Assembly (NCBI GenBank): GCA_947374705.1
Contig: CANCDA010000065.1
Location: 1-12,347 of the forward strand
DNA: 12,347 bases
Direction: 5' to 3'
Source of the DNA: Comamonadaceae bacterium
Lineage (GTDB): Bacteria; Pseudomonadota; Gammaproteobacteria; Burkholderiales; Burkholderiaceae_C
Made by a program: the position numbers and the translations under genes
Notes under the pieces: generated by a model
Databases searched by the model: none
What the model was told of the DNA's origin: nothing
What the model saw: the letters and a program-made list of their open reading frames with translations, nothing else
In this document: one piece after another, positions 1 to 7,311 of the stretch
Layout: the number at the start of each line of letters is the position of its first letter
Position numbering within the stretch: the stretch's first letter is position 1

Positions 1-1248
1 CAGCGACTGCAAGCGGATTTGCAGGTGAGCGGTGAGCCGGTGCGCTACGAGGTCACGCTGGAGCCCAAAAACCACCCCTGGTTGTTGGTGCTGGACGCCA
101 CACCCAAGGTGCCCACGCTCTCATCCGCCCTGACCGGTTCACCCCCCCGCATGACGCGCGAACTGCAATGGCTGGCCAGCGAGCCCATCACCGATCTGCT
201 GCGCTACAGCGCCGTAAGCTACCCGCAGTTCCACCACGGCCCATCCGACGCAACCGACACCGTGCGCAATCGCCCCGGCTTGCAAGATTTTTTGACACTG
301 CCCTTCAACTTCAACCCCCGCACACAGCAACTGGCGGCTGAGCTCAAGCGCGACGCCCCAGGCGCTGACGCTCGGGCCCACATCAACACCGTGATAGCGC
401 GCCTGCGCAGCGGTGGCTATACCTACACGCTGGATCCCGGTGTGTTTGGCCAGCACAGTGCGGACGAATTCTGGTTCGATAAAAAGGAAGGTTTTTGCGA
501 ACACATCGCCTCGTCCTTCGTCATCTTGATGCGCGCGCTTGGCATCCCCGCGCGCATCGTCACTGGCTACCAAGGTGGCGAGCGCAATGCGGTTGACGAC
601 TTCTGGGTGGTACGCCAAAGCGATGCCCATGCCTGGGCCGAAGTCTGGCTCGCAGGCCAGGGCTGGGTGCGGGTGGATCCGACCGGTGCGGTGGCCCCCG
701 GTCGCGTGGGCACACTGCAACGCCTGCAAGCCCCACGCGGGGTGCTGGGCGCGGCCATCAATACCTTAAGCCCCGGCCTGTCGCTACAGCTGCGGGCCAT
801 GTGGGAGGCTGTGAACAACGTCTGGAACCAGCGCATCCTCAACTACACCCAAAATAAGCAACTCAATCTGCTGCGCAACCTGGGCTTTGAGTCCCCTGGT
901 TGGGAGGACTTAGGCCGGGTGCTGGCAGTCTGTCTCGCGCTGGCCGCGTTGTTGGGGGCTGCCTGGACGCGCTGGGAGCGTCACCAGCACGACCCTTGGC
1001 TGCGCCTGTTGGCCCAAGCCCAAGCGCGTTTGCAACGCATGGGCATTGCGCATGACCCCGGTACGCCCCCGCGTGCGCTGGCACAGAGGCTGCTGCTGAG
1101 TGGGCAAGACCCCCACCGGCTTGCCATCCATGACTGGCTGCTGCGGCTGGAAGCGCTGCGCTACGCGCGTAATGAAACGCCCGATTCAAAGCCTACGGGC
1201 CTACGCCAACTGCGGCGTGAGTTCAAACATCTACACTGGCATTCATGA
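1..1248 (+). CDS. Transglutaminase-like membrane protein, DUF3488/TgpA type (5' end outside window)
   Basis: The reading frame is open from the first base, so this is the C-terminal 415 residues of a longer gene; family members usually begin with several membrane helices (DUF3488), which lie upstream. A transglutaminase-like core is clear: the catalytic Cys is in the GFCEH motif (codon 496-498), the His in DAHAWAEVW (628-630) and the Asp in VDPTG (676-678), giving the full Cys-His-Asp triad. One membrane helix follows (about 913-970), then a soluble tail resembling DUF4129. In the family the catalytic domain faces the periplasm; TgpA of Pseudomonas aeruginosa is reported as essential, but its substrate is not firmly known. 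Orthologues often sit after moxR and DUF58 genes, which would be off the left edge. The stop overlaps the next gene's start (ATGA), suggesting coupled expression with the lytic transglycosylase. Confidence 0.9.
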   Translation, partial: QRLQADLQVSGEPVRYEVTLEPKNHPWLLVLDATPKVPTLSSALTGSPPRMTRELQWLASEPITDLLRYSAVSYPQFHHGPSDATDTVRNRPGLQDFLTLPFNFNPRTQQLAAELKRDAPGADARAHINTVIARLRSGGYTYTLDPGVFGQHSADEFWFDKKEGFCEHIASSFVILMRALGIPARIVTGYQGGERNAVDDFWVVRQSDAHAWAEVWLAGQGWVRVDPTGAVAPGRVGTLQRLQAPRGVLGAAINTLSPGLSLQLRAMWEAVNNVWNQRILNYTQNKQLNLLRNLGFESPGWEDLGRVLAVCLALAALLGAAWTRWERHQHDPWLRLLAQAQARLQRMGIAHDPGTPPRALAQRLLLSGQDPHRLAIHDWLLRLEALRYARNETPDSKPTGLRQLRREFKHLHWHS

Positions 1249-2300
1249 TCTTCTCTAGATTCGCTATTTTTTTAATAACTGCCTGCGCAATATCAACAGG
1301 CGCTGCAGCCGAAAAACGCATAAAAACCAAAACCCTTTCCGGCCCCAGCTACGCCAGCCGACCCGACGCCATGGCCCTGGCTGACGGCATCGCCAAGCAA
1401 CACGCGCTAGACCCGGCCTGGGTGCGCCGCACCGTGGGCCAAGCGCACCGACTGCCTGTGGTGGAACGCCTCATGACCCCCGCCCCGGTCGGCACACCCA
1501 AAAACTGGGCGTTGTACCGCAGCCGCTTTATTGACCCTATTCGCACCCGCGCCGGTGTGGCCTTCTGGCAAGCCCAGCGAGACACGCTGGAGCGCGCTCA
1601 GGCCCTTTACGGCGTACCGGCCGAGATCATCGTAGGCATCATTGGCGTGGAGACGATTTACGGCCAACAAACCGGCAACTTCAAAGTGCTGGACGCGCTG
1701 GCCACGCTGGCGTTGGACTTCCCCGCGGCGCACCCGCGTGCCGTGCAGCGCAGCCAGTTTTTTTCGGGTGAGCTGGGGCAGTTTCTCAAGCTCACCCACC
1801 AAGGCGGCATAGATCCCATGAGCCTGCGCGGCAGCTACGCCGGGGCCATGGGCATGCCGCAGTTCATGCCCTCAAGCTGGGCTCAATTTGCGGTGGACTT
1901 TGATGGCGATGGCCGCATCGACCTCTTCAACAGCCCGGCCGATGTGATTGGCTCGGTTGCCAACTACTTCAAAATGTTCGGCTGGCACAGTGGCATGCCC
2001 ATCCACTACAACGTGAGCTTCGACAAAGACAAACTCGACCTTGAAGCCCTGCTGCTGCCCGACATCCTGCCCACCTTCAACGTGGCCAGCTTCCAAGCTA
2101 AAGGTGCGGTGCTGGACGATGCAGGTCAAACCCACACTGGCCCACTGGCCTTGATCGAACTGCAAAACGGCGACAAACCCGCCAGCTACGTGGCCGGCAC
2201 CGAGAACTTCTACGTCATTACCCGCTACAACTGGAGCAGCTACTACGCCATGGCGGTGATTGAGCTGGGGCAGGCGGTGCGGGAGGCGATGGCACGCTGA
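1245..2300 (+). CDS. mltB: Lytic murein transglycosylase B (MltB family)
   Basis: A 351-residue protein, close to the usual length of MltB (about 360). MltB enzymes cleave the MurNAc-GlcNAc bond of peptidoglycan in the periplasm, leaving 1,6-anhydroMurNAc ends. The catalytic Glu is residue 136 in the GVETIYG motif; further family hallmarks are the GSYAGAMGMPQFMPSSW segment and DFDGDGRIDLFNS, an EF-hand-like loop matching the calcium site known in E. coli MltB. The N-terminus is a short signal sequence. It can be read as a lipoprotein signal (ITAC, Cys14), as in E. coli MltB, or as a type I signal cut after AAA at residue 22. The start codon lies within ATGA, overlapping the stop of the upstream transglutaminase-like gene, which supports this start and an operon. 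The first 85 bases are AT-richer than the rest, as expected for a signal peptide. Confidence 0.93.
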   Translation: MIFSRFAIFLITACAISTGAAAEKRIKTKTLSGPSYASRPDAMALADGIAKQHALDPAWVRRTVGQAHRLPVVERLMTPAPVGTPKNWALYRSRFIDPIRTRAGVAFWQAQRDTLERAQALYGVPAEIIVGIIGVETIYGQQTGNFKVLDALATLALDFPAAHPRAVQRSQFFSGELGQFLKLTHQGGIDPMSLRGSYAGAMGMPQFMPSSWAQFAVDFDGDGRIDLFNSPADVIGSVANYFKMFGWHSGMPIHYNVSFDKDKLDLEALLLPDILPTFNVASFQAKGAVLDDAGQTHTGPLALIELQNGDKPASYVAGTENFYVITRYNWSSYYAMAVIELGQAVREAMAR

Positions 2301-2394
2301 ACAGCAATGGGTATACGCACTAGTCACACGCGCTTGGCCCTATCGTCTTAAAATGAGATTCGCTCCTCCCAACACCTGCCGACAACACCGCTCC

Positions 2395-3261
2395 ATGCCA
2401 CGATTCATTGCTCTTACTCGGGGTTCCTTTCTGATCGCAACCCTCAGCGCCGTCATCAGCTTGTGCGCGGGCTGTGTGTTCAATGAGAAGGTATCGACCA
2501 GCACCTCGCAGCAACAAGCCGGCCTGCACGCACCCGACAAGAAGCTCATTGCCAGGCAGCTAATTTCAGCCGCAGAGAACTCGTCGCTTGATTGGCAGCG
2601 GCAATATGCATTCATCAAGTACAACGTCGAGGGCAATGAACAAGAAAACCGGGGCTACACCGCAGGCATCATCGGCTTTACCTCACGCACGCACGACATG
2701 CTGGCCTTGGTCGAGAAGTACCAACGGATGGCCCCGGGCAATGGGTTGGCCCGTTTTATTCCGGCTTTGAAGAAGGTGGATGGCACCGCATCCACCGAAG
2801 GCTTAGGCCCCGCCTTTGAAGCCGCGTGGGTGCAGGCGGCGCAGGACCCGATGTTTCAGCAAGCCCAGGAACAGGAGTGTGACCGCATCTACTTCCACCC
2901 AGCCGTCACCCAGGCCATGAGCGATGGGCTGCGTGAGCTTGGGCAGTTTGCCTACTTTGACACCATCGTCATGCACGGCCCCGGCACTGACGCCAACAGT
3001 TTTGAAAACATTCGTGCACGCGCACTCAAACGCGCAAAAACGCCCGCACAGGGCGGAGATGAGGCAAAGTATCTGCACGCCTTTTTAGACGCCCGCAAAG
3101 CCGCTATGCGGGCTGAGATGGGCCATAGCAACACCACGCGCATTGACACCATGCAACGCAAGTTTTTAAATGCGGGCAATTTATCGCTCAAGCTGCCTTT
3201 GGTGTTTCGGGTTTACAACGATCCTTTTGAGATTGGGGCCACCTCGTCTGCGAGGCTTTGA
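2395..3261 (+). CDS. csn: Chitosanase, glycoside hydrolase family 46, probable lipoprotein
   Basis: GH46 enzymes hydrolyse beta-1,4 bonds in chitosan (partly deacetylated chitin) by inversion. The 288-residue product matches, from memory, Streptomyces N174 chitosanase along its whole length: AENSSLDW, RGYTAGIIGF, ALKKVDG, FQQAQ, QFAYFD, MHGPG, TPAQGGDE, FLDARKAAM and FLNAGNLSLKLP. The general-acid Glu is E61. The Asp before RGYT (D40 in N174) is Glu here (E84), with about five extra residues before it. Counterparts of N174 D57, D145, R190 and R205 look conserved. Residues 1-27 form a signal ending in SLCAGC, possibly a lipobox but imperfect (Cys at -3), so lipid anchoring is uncertain. An in-frame ATG at 2353 would add 14 residues. 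I prefer 2395 because it gives a compact signal peptide; neither start has a clear Shine-Dalgarno. A TAAAAT hexamer at 2349 might be a -10 box, but no good -35 was found. The stop abuts the start of the ABC exporter. Confidence 0.9.
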   Translation: MPRFIALTRGSFLIATLSAVISLCAGCVFNEKVSTSTSQQQAGLHAPDKKLIARQLISAAENSSLDWQRQYAFIKYNVEGNEQENRGYTAGIIGFTSRTHDMLALVEKYQRMAPGNGLARFIPALKKVDGTASTEGLGPAFEAAWVQAAQDPMFQQAQEQECDRIYFHPAVTQAMSDGLRELGQFAYFDTIVMHGPGTDANSFENIRARALKRAKTPAQGGDEAKYLHAFLDARKAAMRAEMGHSNTTRIDTMQRKFLNAGNLSLKLPLVFRVYNDPFEIGATSSARL

Positions 3262-5025
3262 GTGGGTTCTAAGCTCAGCCCTCAATCACTGAGCGGATTG
3301 CGCCCTTTTCTGCGGCCCTACCGCGCACGCATTGCGTTGGCTCTGCTATTTTTGGTGTTGGCGGCGACTGCCACCTTGATGTTTCCGCTGGCGCTGCGCA
3401 GCTTGATTGATGGCGGCTTGATGCCGCAGGACAAGGGTGCGCAGGTGATGGGTCTGCGCGAACACTTTGGCGGGCTGTTTGCGGTGGCTGCAGCGCTGGG
3501 CGTTTTCTCTGCCCTGCGCTTTTACCTGGTGAGCTGGCTGGGTGAGCGGGTGACGGCGAATTTGCGCAACGCGGTTTATGCCCATGTGCTGCAACAAAGT
3601 CCGGAGTTTTTTGAGACCACGCAGACGGGCGAGGTGCTGTCGCGCTTGAGTGCCGACACCACGCTGGTGCAAACCGTGGTGGGTTCGTCTCTCTCCATGG
3701 GGCTGCGCAATGCAGTGATGGGCATCGGGGCTTTGGGTATGCTGGTGTGGCACAACCCCTGGGTGATGTTGCAGGTGCTGGGCGTGTTGGTGCTGGTGGT
3801 GATTCCTGCGGTATGGTTTGGCCGCCGGGTGCGCAGGCTGTCGCGCGCCAGTCAAGACCGCTTGGCTGATTCCAGCGCCATCGCGGCCGAGGTGCTCAAC
3901 GCCATTCCTGTGGTGCAGAGCTACACGGCTGAGGCGCGCGAAGCCGCACGGTTTGATGCCTCCACCGACAGCGCCTTCCAAACCGCTGTGCGGCGTGCGC
4001 GGGCCCGCTCGGTGCTGGTGGCTTTCATCATCATCGCCAGCTCGGCGGCGCTGTTGTGGGGTCTGTACCAGGGCACGCAGGCGGTGGCGCGTGGCGACAT
4101 CACGGCCGGGCATTTGGGGCAGACCGTGCTCTACATCATCATCCTGGCCAGTGCGTTTGCGGTGCTGGGTGAGGTCTATGGCGACTTGCTGCGCGCTGCC
4201 GGGGCGACCGAACGGCTGATGGAGTTGTTGGCCAGTCGCTCACCCATTGTTTCACCCTCACATCCTCGTGTCGCCCTTTCATCAACGGCGCGAGCAGCTA
4301 TTAATTTTGAAGCCATCACGTTTCACTATCCATCGCGCCCGCTGCAAGCTGCACTGAGTGATTTCACGCTGACAGTGCAGCGCGGCGAAACCGTGGCCCT
4401 GGTCGGTTCGAGTGGTGCGGGCAAGAGCACGGTCTTTCAGTTGCTGCTGCGTTTTTATGATCCGACGACTGGACGGGTTTTGCTGGACGAGCTGCCCATC
4501 CGCGAGCTGGCGCTGCATGATCTGCGCGCGCACATTGGCATCGTGCCGCAAGATGCGGTGATTTTCTCCAGCAGCGCGCTGGAGAACATTCGCTACGGCA
4601 ATCCGCAGGCCAGCAACGCCGAGGTGCACGCAGCAGCCCAAGCCGCGTTTGCGCATGAGTTCATCACCGCTCTGCCCGAGGGCTATGACACGTTTTTGGG
4701 CGAGCGCGGCGTGCGCCTGAGCGGTGGCCAGCGTCAGCGCATTGCGATTGCCCGCGCCATTCTGAAAAACCCGCCCTTGCTCTTGCTGGACGAGGCCACC
4801 AGCGCGCTGGACGCCGAGAGCGAGCGCATGGTGCAAGCGGCGCTGGAATTCGCCATGCGCGACCGCACCACGCTGGTGATTGCGCACCGGCTGGCCACGG
4901 TACAAAAGGCCGATCGCATTGTGGTGCTAGACCAGGGCCACATCGTGGAACAAGGCACGCATGACGCTCTGATCCAAATGAACGGCACTTACGCCCGGCT
5001 GGCGGCACTACAGTTCACCGCTTGA
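3262..5025 (+). CDS. ABC exporter half-transporter, ABCB/MsbA-like (membrane domain fused to ATPase)
   Basis: A 587-residue fusion of a six-helix membrane domain (about residues 22-310) and an ATPase domain (about 345-585), the usual size for a homodimeric half-exporter. Helices are seen near 22-43, 72-93, 147-186, 250-270 and 284-305. All ATPase motifs are intact: A-loop Tyr356, Walker A GSSGAGKST from residue 382, Q-loop Gln430, signature LSGGQ at 486-490, Walker B ending in Asp510 with catalytic Glu511, D-loop SALD and H-loop His542. Such exporters move lipids, drugs or peptides outward across the inner membrane; the substrate cannot be told from sequence. The GTG start directly follows the TGA of the chitosanase gene and has GAGG at 3252-3255, six bases upstream, inside the chitosanase's last codons. 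The two genes are therefore likely co-transcribed. MsbA itself usually sits with lpxK, which is not visible here, so I do not assign msbA. Confidence 0.93.
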   Translation: MGSKLSPQSLSGLRPFLRPYRARIALALLFLVLAATATLMFPLALRSLIDGGLMPQDKGAQVMGLREHFGGLFAVAAALGVFSALRFYLVSWLGERVTANLRNAVYAHVLQQSPEFFETTQTGEVLSRLSADTTLVQTVVGSSLSMGLRNAVMGIGALGMLVWHNPWVMLQVLGVLVLVVIPAVWFGRRVRRLSRASQDRLADSSAIAAEVLNAIPVVQSYTAEAREAARFDASTDSAFQTAVRRARARSVLVAFIIIASSAALLWGLYQGTQAVARGDITAGHLGQTVLYIIILASAFAVLGEVYGDLLRAAGATERLMELLASRSPIVSPSHPRVALSSTARAAINFEAITFHYPSRPLQAALSDFTLTVQRGETVALVGSSGAGKSTVFQLLLRFYDPTTGRVLLDELPIRELALHDLRAHIGIVPQDAVIFSSSALENIRYGNPQASNAEVHAAAQAAFAHEFITALPEGYDTFLGERGVRLSGGQRQRIAIARAILKNPPLLLLDEATSALDAESERMVQAALEFAMRDRTTLVIAHRLATVQKADRIVVLDQGHIVEQGTHDALIQMNGTYARLAALQFTA

Positions 5026-5042
5026 ATTGAAACACCGGAAAC

Positions 5043-5074
5043 GACGGTGAAAACCCGTCTTCTTTCTCTCTCTC
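5043..5074 (+). terminator. Possible intrinsic terminator after the ABC exporter gene
   Basis: GACGGT (5043-5048) pairs with ACC and GTC (5053-5055 and 5057-5059) across a GAAA tetraloop, with one bulged C at 5056. A pyrimidine tract beginning TTCTTTCTCTCTCTC follows at once. The stem is only six pairs and the tail is a mix of T and C rather than a pure T run, so termination may be weak. The location, 17 bases after the exporter's stop and before cheV, fits the end of the left-hand transcription unit. Confidence 0.35.
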
Positions 5075-5127
5075 GGATCACTCAGCGCACTTAAGCTGTC
5101 ATCTCGTTACACAGATGGCTTAACTAC

Positions 5128-5132
5128 GAGGA
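5128..5132 (+). promoter_or_regulatory. Shine-Dalgarno of cheV
   Basis: GAGGA lies eight bases before the ATG at 5141, the best-placed ribosome binding site on the + strand in this window, and it fixes the cheV start. No convincing sigma-70 or flagellar sigma-28 promoter was recognised in the 115-base gap upstream (5026-5140). Confidence 0.65.
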
Positions 5133-5140
5133 CTTAGCCC

Positions 5141-6097
5141 ATGAAACCCGCACTCCATGAAGTTGACGAGCGTACCAATCTGACAGCCAGCAACAAGTTT
5201 GAACTCTTGCTGTTTCGACTGGGTGAGTCTGCCCGTGGAAAAAACCGCGAGTTGTTCGGGATCAATGTATTTAAAGTGCGTGAAATTCTGGTGATGCCAC
5301 CCATCACCGAGATGGCCAACGCATCACCCAATGTGATGGGGGTGGCCAATATCCGGGGGCAGATCATTCCTGTGATCGACTTGGCCGCTGTGGTGGGCTG
5401 CAAGCCCTCCCAAGGTTTGAGCATCTTGCTGGTGACTGAATTTGCACGCACCACACAAGCGTTTGCAGTGGAAGAAGTCAATGAGATCGTTCGGCTGGAT
5501 TGGAAGCAGGTGCTCTCCGCTGAAGGTCAGGGCGGAGGTCTGGTGACCAGCATTGCACGCCTGGATGGCGACAAAGCTGACACGCGCTTGGCGCAAGTGC
5601 TGGATGTGGAGCAAATCCTGCGCGAAGTCATGCCGCAAGACAAGTCGATTGACGAGTTCAAAACCACCGGCCCCCAAATCATCTTGCCTAAGGGCACGGT
5701 GATCCTGGCTGCCGACGATTCGGCCACGGCTCGTTCGATGATTGAGCAAGGGCTTACCGCGATGGGCCTGCCTTACATCATGACCAAGACGGGGCAAGAA
5801 GCCTGGGACAAGCTGCAATCCCTCTCGGACTTCGCCGTGACTGAAGGCAAGACGGTGCACGACAAAGTCGCCCTGGTGCTGACCGATCTGGAGATGCCCG
5901 AGATGGACGGCTTCACCCTGACGCGCAACGTCAAAGGCGACCAGCGCTTCCGAAACATTCCGGTGGTCATCCACTCCTCGCTCACCGGATCGGCCAACGA
6001 AGACCATGTGACCAGCGCAGGGGCCGATGCCTATATCGCAAAATTCAAAGCCGAAGAATTGGCCCAGACATTACGAACCGTCCTTGCACTCCACTGA
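5141..6097 (+). CDS. cheV: Chemotaxis protein CheV (CheW-like domain plus receiver domain)
   Basis: A 318-residue two-domain protein of normal CheV length. Residues about 18-165 form a CheW-like coupling domain that in the family links chemoreceptors to the kinase CheA at the cell pole; its segments FGINVFKVREIL, GVANIRGQIIPVIDL and FAVEEVNEIVRLDW are typical. Residues about 187-318 form a response-regulator receiver domain with the acidic pair D192/D193, phosphorylation site D249 in LTDLEMPEMDGF, S279 in the VIHSSL strand end, and K301. All receiver residues needed for phosphorylation are present, so CheA-dependent tuning or adaptation of the receptor array is likely. The gene stands alone here; no other chemotaxis or flagellar gene is visible. 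It runs towards the DUF1178 gene, with 75 bases between the two stops. Confidence 0.95.
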   Translation: MKPALHEVDERTNLTASNKFELLLFRLGESARGKNRELFGINVFKVREILVMPPITEMANASPNVMGVANIRGQIIPVIDLAAVVGCKPSQGLSILLVTEFARTTQAFAVEEVNEIVRLDWKQVLSAEGQGGGLVTSIARLDGDKADTRLAQVLDVEQILREVMPQDKSIDEFKTTGPQIILPKGTVILAADDSATARSMIEQGLTAMGLPYIMTKTGQEAWDKLQSLSDFAVTEGKTVHDKVALVLTDLEMPEMDGFTLTRNVKGDQRFRNIPVVIHSSLTGSANEDHVTSAGADAYIAKFKAEELAQTLRTVLALH

Positions 6098-6172
6098 ACA
6101 CAACAGGGTGTTTTCATCAACACGCAGCATTGTAGAAGGGCTTGCGTGATGCCTTAGACCTTGAGGCAGACG

Positions 6173-6646
6173 CTACTGAAGCGGCTCTTTCAGCGCCTCT
6201 GGCAAGACCATGGGCAGCACGGCGACTCCCTCTTCGATCAAGGCCCGCGTTTGCTCTGGCGTGGCCTGGCCCCGTATGCCGCGCTCTGGCACTTCACCGT
6301 AATGGATCTTGCGCGCCTCTTCGGCAAACTTGGGGCCCACGTCGTCCGTCTCGGCCATGATGCGCCGGGCCACTTTGAGCCAGGCGGCTTGAAGCTCATG
6401 CTCCACGGACGGGGAGACCACATCAGTGGACTGCGGGGTCTCGGGCGTAGGGGTTTTTTCAGCTTCTGCGGGCCGTGTGGCCCCCAAGTTCAGGCGCGGG
6501 GCGCTGAGCATTTTGATGATGGTGCCGTCGTTGCACAAGGGGCAAGTCAAGAGGCCTGTGCTGCACTGGTGTGTGAAGTCTTCTTCGGAGGCAAACCAGC
6601 CTTCAAACACATGCTGGCGGGAACACTGGAGGTCGAGGACTTTCAT
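6173..6646 (-). CDS. DUF1178 family protein
   Basis: A 157-residue protein recognised as DUF1178 by its N-terminus (QHVFEGWFASEEDF) and its conserved C-terminal block (IHYGEVPERGIRGQATPE). The biochemical function is unknown. Cys8, His12, Cys28 and the CPLC pair Cys35/Cys38 could form a zinc-ribbon-like metal site; this is an inference. A variable Pro/Thr/Glu-rich linker (about 58-82) joins the cysteine-rich N-terminal part to the helical C-terminal part. No signal peptide or membrane segment is seen, so it is probably cytoplasmic. The start is 26 bases after the stop of the Nudix gene on the same strand, making it the last recognisable gene of the nuo transcription unit. Its own Shine-Dalgarno is weak. 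Confidence 0.88.
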   Translation of the reverse strand: MKVLDLQCSRQHVFEGWFASEEDFTHQCSTGLLTCPLCNDGTIIKMLSAPRLNLGATRPAEAEKTPTPETPQSTDVVSPSVEHELQAAWLKVARRIMAETDDVGPKFAEEARKIHYGEVPERGIRGQATPEQTRALIEEGVAVLPMVLPEALKEPLQ

Positions 6647-6672
6647 GGCGTGATTATCGACGCACGAGCGAA

Positions 6673-7311
6673 TCAGGGCTTTGAAAGCGCTGGAGTTTGA
6701 GCGCCGGTTTGAGCGTCAGTTTGCCAGTTCAAATCCCAAACGCCTGAGCGCACGTTTTGCAGCCACAGTGCAGCCGTCAAGGTTTTAGCGTCAGTCACGC
6801 GGCCCTCGCGGCAGGCGCTCAACAACTCGTCCGGCGTGGCGGTGAACACGTCGAGAAATTCACCGGCATCGAGTTGTCTATCCCCCAAGCGCAAGCCACG
6901 TGCAAACCATATCTCAATGAACTCGGTAGAGTAAGAAATCACCGGGTGCAGCACGCCAGCGCGCGCCCATTCGGTTGCGGTGTAGCCGGTTTCTTCCTTT
7001 AACTCGCGTTGGGCACAGGCCAGTGGGTCTTCTCCGGGGTCGAGCTTGCCTGCAGGGAACTCGATCATCACCTGCCCCACTGGGTAGCGGAACTGACGCT
7101 CCAACACGACTTGCAAACCCTTCACGGGGTCGTCTAACAGGGGGATGATCATCACCGCGCCGGGGTGGATGATGTATTCGCGTATGGCATTGCCGCCGTC
7201 CGGCAATTGCACGGTGTCGCGATAGGCGTGAAGGAAGTGGCCTTTGAGGATTTCTTCGCTGTGAAGCTGCACCTCACGCAGGTGCGTATCTGGCAGGCTT
7301 GGGCTGACCAT
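6673..7311 (-). CDS. Nudix hydrolase, ADP-ribose pyrophosphatase type
   Basis: A 212-residue protein with a perfect Nudix box, GX5EX7REUXEEXGU, running from Gly88 to Tyr110 (G88, E94, R102-E103, E106-E107, G109). Upstream it has the ERQFRYPVGQ and EFPAG segments characteristic of the ADP-ribose pyrophosphatase/NudF branch. Family members split nucleoside diphosphates joined to another group, here most likely ADP-ribose to AMP and ribose 5-phosphate, in the cytoplasm with Mg2+; the exact substrate is inferred. The ATG overlaps the stop of the DUF2818 gene as TGATG (7309-7313), so translation is probably coupled. The C-terminus ends in a low-complexity Gln-Thr-Ala tail encoded by a short 12-base-period repeat. 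Linkage to complex I genes fits a role in turnover of NAD(H) breakdown products, though this is only suggestive. Confidence 0.92.
   Translation of the reverse strand: MVSPSLPDTHLREVQLHSEEILKGHFLHAYRDTVQLPDGGNAIREYIIHPGAVMIIPLLDDPVKGLQVVLERQFRYPVGQVMIEFPAGKLDPGEDPLACAQRELKEETGYTATEWARAGVLHPVISYSTEFIEIWFARGLRLGDRQLDAGEFLDVFTATPDELLSACREGRVTDAKTLTAALWLQNVRSGVWDLNWQTDAQTGAQTPALSKP
6695..6725. repeat. Short 12-base-period repeat in the 3' end of the Nudix gene
   Basis: The nine-base unit GTTTGAGCG occurs at 6695-6703 and again at 6707-6715, and a partial third copy (GTTTGCC) begins at 6719. It encodes the Gln-Thr-rich low-complexity tail of the Nudix protein. It looks like a small in-frame slippage expansion with no further function apparent. 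Confidence 0.5.

Noticed and set aside
2334..2354. TTGGCC and TAAAAT as a sigma-70 promoter for the chitosanase gene
   Set aside because: The spacer is only about 9 bases against the usual 16-18, and no better -35 is found at the right distance. TAAAAT alone is too weak to call.
2260..2394. Extended chitosanase start inside the mltB 3' end
   Set aside because: This would put about 45 residues before the signal peptide and overlap mltB by 41 bases. The ATG at 2395 leads straight into a normal signal sequence.
5026..5140. Flagellar sigma-28 promoter upstream of cheV
   Set aside because: No GCCGATAA-like -10 element was found. TTAAGC at 5091 has no partner at a suitable distance.
6108..6123. 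GTGTT/AACAC inverted repeat between cheV and the DUF1178 gene as a shared terminator
   Set aside because: Only five pairs, AT-rich, with no T tract on either strand; expected by chance. The convergent gap (6098-6172) holds nothing else I can name.
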